Of a DNA stretch of 64,000 nt, positions 24,001 through 35,589 are shown one piece after another. The notes beneath the pieces are model-generated. The model saw only the letters and a list, made by a program, of their open reading frames with translations, ran no database searches and was not told the origin of the DNA. A program made the position numbers and the translations under genes. Within the stretch, counting starts at the first letter, position 1, and every line of letters begins with the position of its first letter. The stretch is from Branchiostoma floridae. Its lineage: Eukaryota; Chordata; Leptocardii; Amphioxiformes; Branchiostomatidae. The stretch lies in NCBI RefSeq assembly GCF_000003815.2, contig NC_049984.1, positions 8,018,197 to 8,082,196 of the forward strand. Direction: 5' to 3'.

Positions 24001-24117
24001 GCATCTCGCATTCCGTCCGTCACTTCACGAGACCAAATAGTGTCACTATACAGTAAACCCGCCGATTAATTCACCACGACTAACCGACGCACTATTTAAA
24101 ATGGAGTATCTCTGTTG

Positions 24118-24320
24118 ATCGTAATGGGTGGCCGGGCTTCCTTAGCCGAACTTCCAAATAAACAAGGAGGGCTTCTCGCTGGGTGGGCGGCATAATCGTT
24201 GTTTGGGTGCCCCGCAAATAAACTGTCGTGTGTATGACTGCTCTGATTGGGTGCTCTGACGTCGGAGTGATGAAACCCTCGGTGACCCGGGCCACTCCGA
24301 GGGGTTGTGGGTGGCCGACT
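24118..24320 (+). promoter_or_regulatory. FoxL1 proximal upstream region: forkhead and GLI-like motifs
   Basis: Between 300 and 500 bp upstream of the FoxL1 start lie two forkhead-type motifs, AAATAAACA (24156-24164) and CAAATAAAC (24215-24223). Two identical TGGGTGGCC copies lie at 24125-24133 and 24308-24316, one base from the GLI consensus TGGGTGGTC. An inverted CCAAT (GATTGGG, ~24245) and a GACGTC half-CRE lie between. Vertebrate Foxl1 is a Hedgehog target in gut mesenchyme, which makes the GLI-like pair notable. No TATA box or start site is certain. Confidence 0.4.
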
Positions 24321-24617
24321 CTCAAAGCCTGATGGTCCTGCGGCATTTATTTTGCTCTCGAAAAGTCAACTCATCCCTAGGTACAAAAACAACAATCGAC
24401 AATTTTTAAAACAAAGTACGACTAGTGGGTAACAAGACAAACAAGCCCCGCCAGTCGCCCCGGGGTGTATTTGAGGGAAGGACGTGTCCCGTGAGGCACA
24501 CTCACTGTCCTGTCTCGCCGGAGGAAGGTTGTCCCGGAGCTGCGGTGTCGTCCTGCCGTGATCTACTGTCAGCTGCGCCGCCTTCACTCACCGCCCTCTC
24601 CTGAACTTGTCACCGCC

Positions 24618-25862
24618 ATGGCCGCCCTTGGGAGCCTCTACACACGTTACGGTGACCCTTACGGCTACAGAACCGGCCCGACCTACTTCTTCACCTCGGC
24701 GTCGGCAGCCGACTCGTCCCCCTACCCCATGGGGGCGTCCCCCTACCCGCACGGGCTGTACGGGGACGTGGAGAGACCAGAGAGGCACCAGAAGCCGCCG
24801 TACTCCTACATCGCGCTGATCGCCATGGCCATCCGCTCCAGCCCGGACCAGAAGATCACCCTGAACGGCATCTACCAGTGGATCATGGACCGGTTCCCGT
24901 ACTACCACGACAACAAGCAGGGATGGCAGAACTCCATCCGACACAACCTGTCTCTGAACGACTGCTTCGTCAAGGTGCCTCGGGAGAAGGGCAAGCCGGG
25001 CAAGGGCAATTATTGGACTCTGAACCAGGACTGTGAAGAGATGTTTGAAAACGGAAACTACAGGAGAAGGAAGAGGAAACCAAAGACGCCCTACAAACCG
25101 GCTGAGGGTCCTGACAGCAAAGACGACGCCTCAGACCTCTCAGCCAAACGGCCCGCAGACGACCCCGCGACAAACGTCGAGGCTTCAGAAGACGGGGAGG
25201 ACCAGTCCGATGTTCTAGCACGAAACGCGGACTCCACACATACAAACGATAACGATTCTTCAACAGAAGCCGACGATGGTCGCGTTTCGGCCTCCCCACC
25301 CCTGTCTGGTGTGTCGGAAACCTACGGAAAGTCTTCCACGGCTCGGAAAACGCCTGTAGAACTGAGAGCCACCGCTACAACATCGTCCCGACAGACCAGC
25401 CCAGCGCCGTCCGAACCTGGACTCTTCAGTATAGAGAGACTGCTAGCTCCCGACAATAGGACCAAACCGACACCACCGGTCAGCAGATATCATTTGTCCG
25501 GAGAACGAGTCAACATCAGCCCGAGAACGTCGCCAGCCAGCCTCGGCACCACAGGGTCAGCTGTAAACATCCTCCGGAGTAACATAGTCCTGCACGCCGC
25601 CGCCAGGACACCGACTCATCTGATGAACTCTCCTCGGCAGATCCCAGCCATTCCTCCGCCGGCTTTAGCTCCCATCCCCGGTATGACCCCGTCCCATTCC
25701 ACCGCAGCTTTGTACCCCACATTCCCGCCCCTCCGCTATCCCCACCTCCCCTCCCACCCGTACCCAGCCCTCCCCCTCCCAAGCTTCCCCGTCCCCCTGT
25801 CGTCTTGGACATTCACAGAAGCAGACGTCAAGGCCAAGAAGACTGTTCTAGTCGGTTACTAA
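24618..25862 (+). CDS. FoxL1: Forkhead transcription factor FoxL1
   Basis: Intronless gene of 414 codons for a nuclear DNA-binding protein. The forkhead domain spans residues ~58-155: it opens [14 protein letters not shown], has recognition helix [10 protein letters not shown] (105-114), then [14 protein letters not shown] and ends [26 protein letters not shown] together with [12 protein letters not shown] marks the FoxL1 class; FoxC instead has ECFVKVPRD and FENGSF. A basic nuclear-localisation run follows. An eh1-like FSIERLLA at 270-277 should recruit Groucho/TLE, as FSIDSILA does in vertebrate FOXL1. The rest is low-complexity: acidic/Ser-rich 165-240 and Pro-rich 340-395. I chose ATG 24618 because ACCGCCATGG is a strong Kozak context; an in-frame ATG at 24558 would add 20 non-conserved residues. 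In vertebrates FoxL1 acts in visceral mesoderm. Codon GC is far above flanking DNA. Confidence 0.94.
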   Translation: MAALGSLYTRYGDPYGYRTGPTYFFTSASAADSSPYPMGASPYPHGLYGDVERPERHQKPPYSYIALIAMAIRSSPDQKITLNGIYQWIMDRFPYYHDNKQGWQNSIRHNLSLNDCFVKVPREKGKPGKGNYWTLNQDCEEMFENGNYRRRKRKPKTPYKPAEGPDSKDDASDLSAKRPADDPATNVEASEDGEDQSDVLARNADSTHTNDNDSSTEADDGRVSASPPLSGVSETYGKSSTARKTPVELRATATTSSRQTSPAPSEPGLFSIERLLAPDNRTKPTPPVSRYHLSGERVNISPRTSPASLGTTGSAVNILRSNIVLHAAARTPTHLMNSPRQIPAIPPPALAPIPGMTPSHSTAALYPTFPPLRYPHLPSHPYPALPLPSFPVPLSSWTFTEADVKAKKTVLVGY

Positions 25863-26885
25863 ATCTTGCAATTCCGTTTTGTACTGTATATATATTATAA
25901 CGTTATTCCATATCGTACCTATTGTTTTAAATTTTGATACAGGGCAACGTCGTCCTATTTTTGTCAGAAAGGACTATGTTTAGACAGCAATATTTATAGA
26001 ACAAAGTGGTTATTTCAACGCGAATTAGTCCACTAGACTGTTTCATAGGTGCGGTTGTTGGAAGGCGGTCCGATTATTATGTTCTCCACCTAAGGTATGG
26101 AGAGCAGTTGCTTTAGGATGTAATCCTTGCGTTAGAACAACCCCAGGAGTTTAGAAAGTGTGGCAAGTCTCTTTTGCCATAATATTTTCAGTACTTTCGT
26201 CTATGTGTGGGGTCAGAACAGGGCAGTCCAAACCTGATTGACGTGTAGAAAATTTGCTGAGAAATCTTCCAGAATTTTTCAGCAATGATTCATGGGTTAG
26301 AGCTCTCCAACAACCGCACGTTTGAGACTGGAGAAGCTAGATATTTTACAGTACCTGAGATAAAAACTACGGGTGTAAAGTGGACATGTAAATTGTTGTG
26401 GTGAGAGGAGGTTATATATGAGGGGTTGTGGTGAAGGTCAGGGGCCTCTGGTCTATGTCAGCCCCGGTGTATTTATTGTCACTTGTCAGCCGCCGCAAAA
26501 CGGATAGCTAAAGTAAAAACCAAGTGTTGAAATGTTCAAATTAGTGTCGTAAGTTCTCGCGGTGACGGTACAGCCCAATTTATGGCAACACCTTTTTGTA
26601 TATATTGTACAGCACTGACAGAGTATATATAGAAATATATATGCTTATCTCGTACATCTAGAAATGAGGAGGGCCATATTGTGTTTCTCGCTGCAGGGCG
26701 GATCTAACCTATGTTTTTATCCAAACAAATGGTGAGCCACTGTTTTTGTTCCACAGGGCTCTTAGCGTACTTAAGCCTTCAGCACAATGCCTACAATTTA
26801 TCTAAGCCGTATACATATGCATGGCACCCGCCGAACACTCCTGTTAACAACTGCTCACAGAGAAAATAAAGTCGGAGAAATGTTG
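25863..26885 (+). other. FoxL1: FoxL1 3' UTR (probable)
   Basis: About 1 kb of AT-rich, non-coding sequence between the FoxL1 stop and the first strong AATAAA. Includes TATATATA runs at 25888 and 26620-26640. The end is inferred from the polyadenylation signal, not shown. Confidence 0.5.
26865..26870 (+). terminator. Polyadenylation signal AATAAA, likely FoxL1
   Basis: AGAAAATAAAGTCGG is a canonical AATAAA. A TGTTGAAGTG segment follows ~10 bases later as a possible GU-rich downstream element. Confidence 0.5.
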
Positions 26886-27734
26886 AAGTGAGAGTCAGTC
26901 GTCATTGCATTTTGGTATGGTTTAGCTGGACAGAAGTAAACATGGTACGTAACAGGCTGTCTACACGCAGGATGTGGTACGGCAAGGTATTCTCGGGATG
27001 TCAGTCTTAAGTCAGGTCCCAAGGACGCATATATGTCGTCTGAGTACAACCCCACAGCATATTATAACAACCACAACTTAATATAGCTGGAACCAGATCC
27101 TATGATTAGCCTTAAGAGACGAGTTTTACTGAAACCAACCTTTATAAAACGTATTATGAACTTGTTGGTATCACAGAGATGGTGTTATAGACATAGACAT
27201 TTAGAGGCTGGGAATGTTATGTATGGTTTAATTGTTAACGGTTAGAATATAGACATTGAGAGGGAACGGTCCTGTGTTACAGGTAGTTCCAAGAACACAA
27301 TATGATAGTGACGAAGAGGATGAGAGCCATTTGAGATGGTAGCGGGCGGCCTTACAAAAAACTTTAAAAGCGTTTTGTGGCCTTTTGTAGTTAACAAAAA
27401 CCACAGTGGTCTACCGAGCACAGGGATAGAGAAATATTGACGTTTCAACACCTATCTTTGAAGTGACCGCCGCGGAAGAGAACTTACCCTATCTAAGTGG
27501 TGAACACTGTTCTGATGACTGAACAAATGGCCTGACGAGGGCCTGTTCTTTTGAAACAGATAGAGGAGTCTACAGTTACAGCTCTGTTTGAAGACGAAGC
27601 TTGTATGTACACCGCTCTTTGATGTTGTTGTTACTTGCGACAACTAACATAGGTGATAGGAAGGTGTGACGTGTAAGCTATATGGCTGTGTGCGCCTGGT
27701 GATAGTGTTTTCACCGGAAAACCACAGTGTGGTT
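26886..27734. other. Intergenic, no gene seen
   Basis: Short open frames below 70 codons only; no repeat delimited. Confidence 0.5.
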
Positions 27735-27915
27735 TGAAAATGGTGATTGTGATGCCGTAGAATTTTCAAGCAGGCTGCGACAGAACTAACAGGTGACAAT
27801 GGGTCTTCTTCGTAATAGGACAGACGAATTTTGCAGGATACATGTATGACTATAAAATAAAAACTCTCAATTTTTGATCGTACGACGATGATACGGCGTG
27901 TGTACGGGTCCTTAA
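27735..27915 (+). repeat. CGTACGAC repeat family, copy F
   Basis: Shows GATTGTGATGCCGTAGAATT, then TTTTCAAGCAGGCTGCGACA, and the right end GATCGTACGACGATGATACG with GTGTACGGGTCC. Confidence 0.6.
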
Positions 27916-29103
27916 TAATGAAAAAGACAGATATTAAATTAAAGGTGCGTTACATCACACCAACGCAAGCACACCTGGCTGAGCGTCCTTCCATCTCCGT
28001 CCGGTACTTGGAAGTTGTCAGTTCCATGGACACTCCTGGCGCCAAGGTGTCTTTGGAGTGACCTCCTGAACAAAATGAACTTTTAACTGTTTCATGTGAA
28101 AAGAGACATTTCAAGGTTTTCCCGATATTATCTGGCAAATTGTGGTGTATTCAATTAGAACGGAAATCAGTGAACACAGAAAAACGCTACTTTTAGGATC
28201 TCAATGCCCTAATTTTATTCCGTGAATGAAAAATGGTGAAATATTGAAAGTTTGAAAATCAAACAAGTGTCTTAAGCAATAGTACAGAGGTGGCATATGG
28301 CAGCAGACTTCTATTGGGATAACGGATATTGGAGTTGACAAGAGAAGATTTCTCTTGGCAAAGAGAGTGGTAATACAACTACACAGGATCCTGGTGTCTT
28401 TTGTGATGTCAGTTCGTATCACACATATGCTTCGCTGAACATTACATAACCGTACAAGAACTTGACTGTCACCTGTACGGTAATACGCGTCGTCTGTTCT
28501 AGACGTTGTATCTTTTTTGTAAACGTTCTCCTTTAAAACAAGAATAAGAAGAGGAGAATCAACCTACACAGATCAAAGGGCCGGACTTACAGTCAAATCT
28601 AACCCGCAACCTCTGTCTTAAGTCTGCCATCTCTTTGCCTGAGCGAGCGCCACACACGAGCTTTCACGGTTGAACTTTCACACTTTGCCGAGACTTTGAA
28701 GCACCCAAACCACGTTTATTGTTTCGAAAATGCTGCCTTTTAGGGTTAAATAAAAATTGAAATCTGGGGATGTAGTTGGCTAAGTCCGCGGCTCTGGGTT
28801 TGGAGCGTAGATTGGGAGCGCTGAGCTCGGGGGATCACAACTTCACAGGCGGGCCCGCCACAGGCAAGTTCTTGGGCACGCAGTGAGCGTCTCGGAGCTT
28901 GAGCGCCTTCAAAGAGAGATCCGCTTCATTTGTAAGGCTATTTGGGAGGGATTGTTGGGGAGATAGCGCACAAATCTGGGCAGATATGTTCCGACTACAC
29001 CCTCTCCATAATGTCCGGATGTTTCCTAAGACATCGCCTCCGGACAGGGGCGTGTGGATGCATCACTAATAGACTACTAAATACAAAGCATAAATTTTAA
29101 TAA
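27916..29103. other. Intergenic, GC-richer toward 28.8 kb, no gene seen
   Basis: The segment 28590-29050 is richer in GC and free of recognisable repeats, with CACGTTTATTGTTTCG near 28700 resembling a forkhead-site context. It may be regulatory but nothing decisive is visible. Confidence 0.35.
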
Positions 29104-29312
29104 AGGCCCGGTCACGTACATCGTACGATCGTCGCACAATCGCGAACTGAATGTATTCTTGGAGACAGTCCTGCGTATGTCCTGCAAATTTTAGCTGTCT
29201 TGTTCCGAGAAAAAGGCTGTCTCAGATCCTTGTCGGTGGTCGGTTCTGTCAAAGCCTGTTTGAAACCTTAAAGTCTATGACATCATCAAAATCGTGCGAC
29301 GAATATACAACA
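29104..29312 (-). repeat. CGTACGAC repeat family, copy G (reverse)
   Basis: On the minus strand it reads CGTCGCACGATTTTGATGAT to ACGATCGTACGATGTACGTG. It is one of the best-preserved copies: GACAAGGATCTGAGACAGCC and AACAAGACAGCTAAAATTTG are intact. Confidence 0.65.
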
Positions 29313-30434
29313 GAACAAAAAGATAAACAGCCAACGGTGACACGTGAGTTGATCATGTAATAACTCTAGTGCAAATCATAAAGAGTCACAGAGAAACTCC
29401 ACATCAGTCATACGATTTTACAACATGATAGATTGATCGTCATTTAAGATGTCAGTTGGGTTTTCTCCTAGGCAATCAATTCCCTTAATCCCATTTGTTT
29501 CGGTAAACAAACAGCATCCGACATCTCGCACATCGCTGCGTCTCCAGCCTTTATGTGATGCGCTCCGCTGATGACACTTATTGTGTCTGACATTACAGAT
29601 GTCTGCTCTGAGAGCGTCTGGACTGTTTTTAATGCAAGCAACTTTCGGCGAGATCGACTGGAAATTCGTGGAGATCGTGCTCCTTTGTGTTGAAACAAAG
29701 CTCAAATTGTGCAACTATAAACATGATTAATGATTTAAAATTTGTATTCTACTTCGGGTTTATTCACAATAAAGTTTATTGTCTATGTACTCTGCACATT
29801 GTTGTTGTAGACTTTAATGAATTCACCACTTGTTGAAGGTTATGATTCTATGTCAGTTTACTGTGCCTATGTCAATCAAACCAAGCTATTCATTTATCTG
29901 TCAATTTAAATTTTTTTTTGTTAATTTCTTCTTTCCTTGACGGTCTAAAAGGAACGGTAGCACATGTAGATAAGGCATATCTCTCTCCGTTTGTAGCTGG
30001 AGGAAGCCGAGTTTTCCCTTTTTCTAAAGAGTTTGTGTTTACGTCAATTGTAGCGACCTCTGAATCAACATCACAGGTAGAACCAAAACAAACAGGCGGG
30101 AACCTGAGCCCGAGAGTCGCGGAGCGCGCGGCGGTGGGGTGACCCTGCGTGTCCCGGGGGTCAGACCGGGAGGCGTGTCGGGGGAGGGAGAGGAACACCC
30201 CAACATGGGGGGTAAACACACAGTAGGTTAACCTACGGTGCCATAAGGTACTAGTAGTATCAAATCTGGTCAAGTACTAGTATAGTCGGCCAAAGGGAGT
30301 CAGACGCGGGTACCGGTCGCATACACAAATTCCTAGGCCGGCTTCACTCCTCTGCCAGCTTTTGATACTATCTTATGCTACCGTAGGATCTGCTTGGAGA
30401 TTAACAGCAGGTGGCAGTGGGGAGCTGAGGGCCG
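29313..30434. other. Intergenic, no gene seen
   Basis: The open frames at 29890-30273 (minus) and 29918-30142 (plus) overlap each other and have no recognisable domain. A GC-rich patch lies at 30100-30200. Confidence 0.4.
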
Positions 30435-30835
30435 ATTAGGGTCTTAGACCTAGAATCTGAATCTTAAAGATTTGAGGCTCGAATCCCTGGCTAGTCCCAA
30501 AATTGCGTCTCTGAGAAAGGCACTTTGCCCTTGACTCAGGTGAAAATGAGTAATTGGCTTCGGTTAGGGACGTTGTCATGGATGTAAAGCCGAAGTGTTT
30601 GAGAACCCACCACAGTTATCGAAAGTGTATAGGGGTCCATCGCGGTGTGAGTGGTTAAAACCTTACAGTGTGGATTTACACAGTTTGCACTTGTGTGTTA
30701 CACATAAGAACGGTTTACCCGGAAAGTGACACAAAGCAATGATTTTTCGCCGTTTGAGTATGTCAACGAGAGTTGACATCATGAAAAGGTAGTAGTCACC
30801 TGTTCCTTATTTGAATCCTTCCACAAAATGTGAAA
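30435..30835 (+). repeat. SINE family copy 2 with tRNA-like head
   Basis: GGCTCGAATCC (30476-30486) is a pol III B box. The body follows: GAGAAAGGCACTTTGCCCTT, GACTCAGGTGAAAATGAG, TTCGGTTAGGGACGTTGTCA, GAACCCACCACAGT, a ~75-bp insertion after TTACAGTG, then GTTGACATCATGAAAAGG and CACCTGTTCCTTATTTG. Confidence 0.7.
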
Positions 30836-31507
30836 AAGAGAGCGTGTATCACCAAGCAGAGGTCGGTAGGAGAAAATTGTAACTCTTTGTACGTATTATT
30901 TGCTGAGAGCAGACAACTTTGAAAAGTAGAAAAAGGAATTGTCCTCCAGAACAAAATTACCCCTATCCTGTCTTGCTACTTTCCAAAGAAGCGACTTGTT
31001 TCATTCTCAGTTGTTTGGCCCTGAAGAACACAAAGACAGGACTACAGCAGTACCCGTGAGATGGTGAGATCGGCCCGCAGACTGGATCAGTCCGCGATGG
31101 TCACACAAAGGAGCGGCTTACAGCACGGGAGATGCGCCGATAAGAACCGCGATATGGGCCCCGTGCGGAAATTGGCAACAAAGTACACAAAGGAACGTCT
31201 TAGAAAGATTTAACTTCTACCTGGAAATCGTTATCTCTTGTGAGGTGTGAGAGAATTAAGGGGATGGAAGATATCGTAGAGTACATCTACAAACTCAGTA
31301 GTATTATTGCTTCGACTATACACATGTTTTAGTTGTTGATATTCGGCATTTCATTTCTGCGCTTAATAGACAACAAACAAAATATATGAAATATATCGCT
31401 TAAGTAGATGTCGGAGTTAATTTTACATCTTCAAGTTTCTAGAATGGATACTAGCTGTCTCTATTCTAGTTTGTGAAGACAGAAAATATATATGATTTTC
31501 TTTCAAT

Positions 31508-31684
31508 TGAGAGTAAAGCAGAGGTTAGACTTTTGTCTTGTTTTTAGACCTTTTGTAATTTCGTTCTTGGGTTAGGCAAAAATACATACTTTAATTTAAG
31601 AAAAACTTACAAAATAGAAAGCCAGACAAAACGCACAACAAAGATGTCCAAAATAAGAGGGTACCTAACCTCTGCTTGGAGAGC
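31508..31684. mobile_element. Foldback element, 'CAAGCAGAGGTTAG' family
   Basis: The left arm is GAGAGTAAAGCAGAGGTTAG; the right arm on the other strand is CTCTCCAAGCAGAGGTTAGG. The interior is AT-rich and non-coding. Related ends occur near 44675 and at 50550-50645. Confidence 0.6.
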
Positions 31685-33045
31685 AAACAATCCAAACATG
31701 TTTATAGTAGAATTCCTTATTCGGACAGCTTTTCACGAGTTTATTTCAACAGCTTGTGAGATGTGATTGAAAAATAACGAATATAGTAAGCTATCTTCAT
31801 TATCAGGTCGTCAATAAATGATGATCTCATTGGAAAGGATTAACAAGATTAGTGTCGCAAGGATGGCCAAATCTTCCGACACATTGTACAACAACTCCTC
31901 CCAACTACCTCCTCCAGAATCCGGCCTGTAGTTTTGTTGTCTCAGTTGACACCACTGTACATAGTAGGATTACCCGCTGTACTGCACTCAGCTCATGAGA
32001 ACGCCTGTTGTAACATCGCACAAAAAACAACAAAAGAAATTCCGTATTTAGGTTCAACATAGGCGCTGTTTTTCCAACGGAAAGCCAGCGTGTCCGTGTG
32101 AGCATCTCTCTGACCATAGCGGTGTTAGTGAGCGATGATGGACAAACAGTTGCCACATACTTTTGCTTTTCTTTTGAAGTATATGATACAGAACAATGCA
32201 GTGAGCAGATTTCGCGTAAACTGTTGGAAACAAAACCTCACAATCTTTCAACTTTCTTACCTTTCTCGTGTGTTTCTGAATCGTTTACCCATCTCGGTAG
32301 CTTTAATAGTTTCAATCATTAGGCCACTTCCTACCAACCTGTCCTTTGGTCCCAAAAAGCATTTCTTCATTCCGCGCGCTTTTTCAGTGTTTGCACCCTA
32401 ATCCGAGTCTACGTCACCAAAACAAGGAGCTAAAACTTGTGGTGTTGACACAACAAAATGACGGGCATGTTTCCGAGGTCCGGAGGTGAAAAGAACCAAT
32501 GAAATACGTGAATACATCTCATGCGGAAAGTCTGTCTCAATGGTGGGGAAACGTCGCAAATGTGTTCGTGTTTTCTGTAGGTCACGGGACACAATTTAGA
32601 AAGCCCCCTCCCCATACCAATCTGTTTTTTTTTCTTTGCCTAGTGGAGCAATTTTCGCGAAATAACTTTGTTAAAGAACAAAAAAGGATACATGCATGAA
32701 AATCTGCATCAGTGAATGTTTGAAATATGCAGAGTGCCATGTTTGTATTACATAGTTCAATGTTAGGTATATACACATTGTTTGCATTGTTGTTGATTTC
32801 AGAGAGTTGCAAAAATAGGATGGTGTTATGCTTTCGACTCATCATTGAACTTTTGTTGTGTGCATAGTTCATATATGATGTATCACGCACAATGTATATA
32901 TGTTGCTAATGTTCGCAAAACGAACATAGTCATTTTATACATGTAGCAGTTGCAGAGTTTGATAATACGTTGTTTAGATCCCATCCATATCGGTGTATCA
33001 TTCGAATTTCGAAACATTGTTTTATCCAACACTAATGGAGATTCC

Positions 33046-33077
33046 TTAATAAACAAACAAACAAACAAACAAACATT
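33046..33077. repeat. (AAAC)n microsatellite
   Basis: Seven to eight AAAC units. Confidence 0.95.
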
Positions 33078-33554
33078 TGATTCTACAGTTATTGCCTACT
33101 GCCCAAATCTTCGACATAATAATCAGTTACTTTTAGATTGGTAGGTATGCCCACGTTGTAAGTCAGAAGCATGCAATGGCTTTTTGCGGTCATTCAATAA
33201 GACGCTAACCCTATCTCAGTCTCCGTCTCCCGAAGAATTCCTATCTGCCGAAGGTATTGGTTTGTCAAGCCACTTTGTTGTTCACCAGACCACGTCTATT
33301 CACGTCAGCACATGTCCAGGAATGACTCCAGAGATCAAAATAGCCTTTCTTACGTTAATGAGTGAAACTGTAGACCTCCCCGCCCCTGTCGGACCTCTTC
33401 AACAGGTGGTTTGAAAATAAACAGATTTGGTGTTTTCTGTTTGGGCAAACAGATTAGGAATAGAGAGGTTAGTGTGGGAAAGTTCGGCTGCGGTTTCCGC
33501 CTTCTGGACTTTAGCGGAAAGAGTTTTTGTTTAACAGCGCTTTCTTATTCGTTG

Positions 33555-33745
33555 TAGGTCGTCGTGCGATTTTATTGTACTTTTCTCAAGCAGGATGTAA
33601 CAGAACCAACCACAAAGGATCTGAGACGGTCTTTTCGGTAACAAGACAGCTACATTTGTATGACATATGAACGGCAATCTCAAGAATGCCCTAAGTTTGT
33701 AATCGTCCGGCGATCGCACGACATACGCGACCAGGTCCTCAAGGA
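33555..33745 (+). repeat. CGTACGAC repeat family, copy H
   Basis: Starts TTGTAGGTCGTCGTGCGATT. Carries CAAGCAGGATGTAACAGAAC, AAAGGATCTGAGACGGTC, AACAAGACAGCTACATTTGT and the right end CGATCGCACGACATACGCGA followed by CCAGGTCC. Confidence 0.65.
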
Positions 33746-35531
33746 TCACGAAAGAAAACAAACAATTTTGTTGTCCGTATTCTCGTTAAAAAGGACGTCT
33801 AGTAGATAACAGAATGCTACACAAGCCGAAACCGACACCAAAGCAACCAGAAATATCTGCAAAATGGGGTAACTTTTAAGTGATTCGGGGTCAATTTGTG
33901 ACCTATTTAAAGGATGGCAAAACGCAAACCCACCTGTTAACGGTCATAATGCAAATATTGCTCCAAATTCATTTCGACATGTTAAAAACTTCGTGAATAC
34001 AAACTTTGCCAGTCATGTCATTCACATTGATGTTTGTTCAATTTTGGGCTCAAAATGTTACATAATGGGGCTTTAATTCATTGTATACAGCAATACCAGG
34101 GCAACATCGTTTCGCCACAGCCATTCTGGTAGGTACATATCGACCCTTGTCTGTTTTCCCTGCCCTGGCCTTAGCCCGGGTTTGTTTTCACACGGGTAGA
34201 AGTTCAAAACGGCAGCGCGCGACAACCTGTTCTGCTCACGCCCCGGTTCCCGTTAAAGGCCAGACACTCACTGTTGAATAAAACATATGGGATCTCCTCA
34301 CAAACAACCACACAAGCCGCGCGGAGTTTCCTTTGTAAACCGAACGGTACTGAAACAGTTCTGTTCCTTTCAACCCTTTAAGGGTTGTACGCTGAGGTGT
34401 AGGATTCTATCCCGCCCGCACAGTACTGGTTCTAAGTGACCAGGCCGGGTTTTGTCCCGGGTGTTTTTGTAGTGTAGCTTTGCGGGAAGGGTCACTCAAG
34501 AGGTCTGCGGGCTTTGTTCGCCGCGACGGACAAGCGTTAGTCTGTTTTGCTACACTTTATGGTCATGCTTTAGAAAACAGACACAAGTGTTCCCTCTAAA
34601 CATATCCAGCGAACCAATGTAAGGAACAGAGCTGCCACAGCTTCTTTAAGGAGATGAACAGATCTTAAGTCGCCTTTCCGTTACACAACAATGAAAACCC
34701 AGGTGACTTGCAATTGAGCACGTTAGATACACGTCCACAATGACAAAAAGAAACGTCGAAATGTTACTTTTAAAACCTCTTAAAAGCATGTAATAGCCCG
34801 TTTGCCTTCGGAAGATGTATCGAAACATTGATATTGTAGCAATTAAAGAACAAGACACTTTAAACACGTCTTTGAGGAACAGGTGTCGCGGGTAAGGAGG
34901 CATCTTTGTGACGCCTGGGCCGGTACAGGTAAAGAATTCGGCGCCTTTTTGATACACCTGTGCGGTTGAGTCCTTTTTATAGACGGAGTATCGAAGCGTT
35001 TCCGTTGTACCAGTGGGAGCGATACGGCCTGTTTAAAGCGATACCCTCTGCACACGGCCCGGGTAACCTTACCCCGGGTAGCGATGACTCTGGTAACACT
35101 ACCCCGGACAGTGATAGTCCTGTGACCCCGTGAACCACGGGTAAAGGTGTGGGACTGGACTTGTGGGAAAACCACTGGGAACAATCAGATTCAAGTTCAC
35201 ACAAAAAAGGTCCAGGGGATAAGTGTGAATAGGGCTCTTAAATATCACGGCATATGAAAAGGCGGTGAATCAAAAAGGTTTCTTTGAAGGTAGATATCTT
35301 GCATGGTTATCTCAGTACAAACTGTCGCGTATCTTTATACGTCTTTATACATATCGATCTAACTTCTTTATAAGATATCGAAGGAAAGATAACGCAGTAA
35401 TCTGACACTACCGTTAAGTGAAGTCCCTTGACTATACTTTGTGCGCTTGTGGGACGAATACACACGCACACACACAGATAGAGAGAAGTTGTCAACACCG
35501 GAAAGGGACCAAACTAGCCGGAACAAGATGC
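33746..35531. other. Intergenic, GC-richer 34.1-34.6 and 34.9-35.2 kb, no gene seen
   Basis: Minus-strand open frames of 103-113 codons around 34646-35184 have no recognisable domain. 35040-35140 contains repeated GGTAACCTTACCCCGGGTAG-like motifs (three imperfect units). Confidence 0.4.
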
Positions 35532-35549
35532 CTATTTGAGGTGCACAAT

Positions 35550-35589
35550 GATTGGCCCGAAAAGTATGACGTCACTCCCCCTATAAATA
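35550..35589 (+). promoter_or_regulatory. CCAAT-CRE-TATA promoter, copy 1
   Basis: Inverted CCAAT (ATTGG, 35550-35554), perfect CRE TGACGTCA (35567-35574) and TATAAATA (35582-35589) are ordered as in a compact pol II promoter, so transcription should run rightward from about 35610-35620. Confidence 0.6.

Larger units (their letters stand above)
19930..24117. other. Intergenic upstream of FoxL1, no gene seen
   Basis: Holds a promoter-like motif pair at 20076-20106, a tandem ACGTTATTGA-type repeat at 20900-21000, a GC-rich patch at 21250-21390, a TGATTGACTGAT run at 22217-22263 and GC-richer sequence from 23.4 kb toward FoxL1. Open frames are below 95 codons without domains. Distal FoxL1 regulatory elements may lie here but cannot be read by eye. 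Confidence 0.4.
30836..33554. other. Intergenic, no gene seen
   Basis: Contains the foldback at 31508-31684 and an (AAAC)n run at 33046-33077. The open frame at 33184-33414 has no matching domain on either strand. Confidence 0.4.

Noticed and set aside
24588-25812. Antisense frames of 98-118 codons opposite FoxL1
   Set aside because: Shadows of the GC-rich FoxL1 coding sequence, with Arg/Gly/Leu-rich translations and no domain.
33184-33414. Frame with a minus-strand GPTGAG-like string resembling a P-loop
   Set aside because: The string lies in a frame broken by stops and has no other ATPase motif around it.
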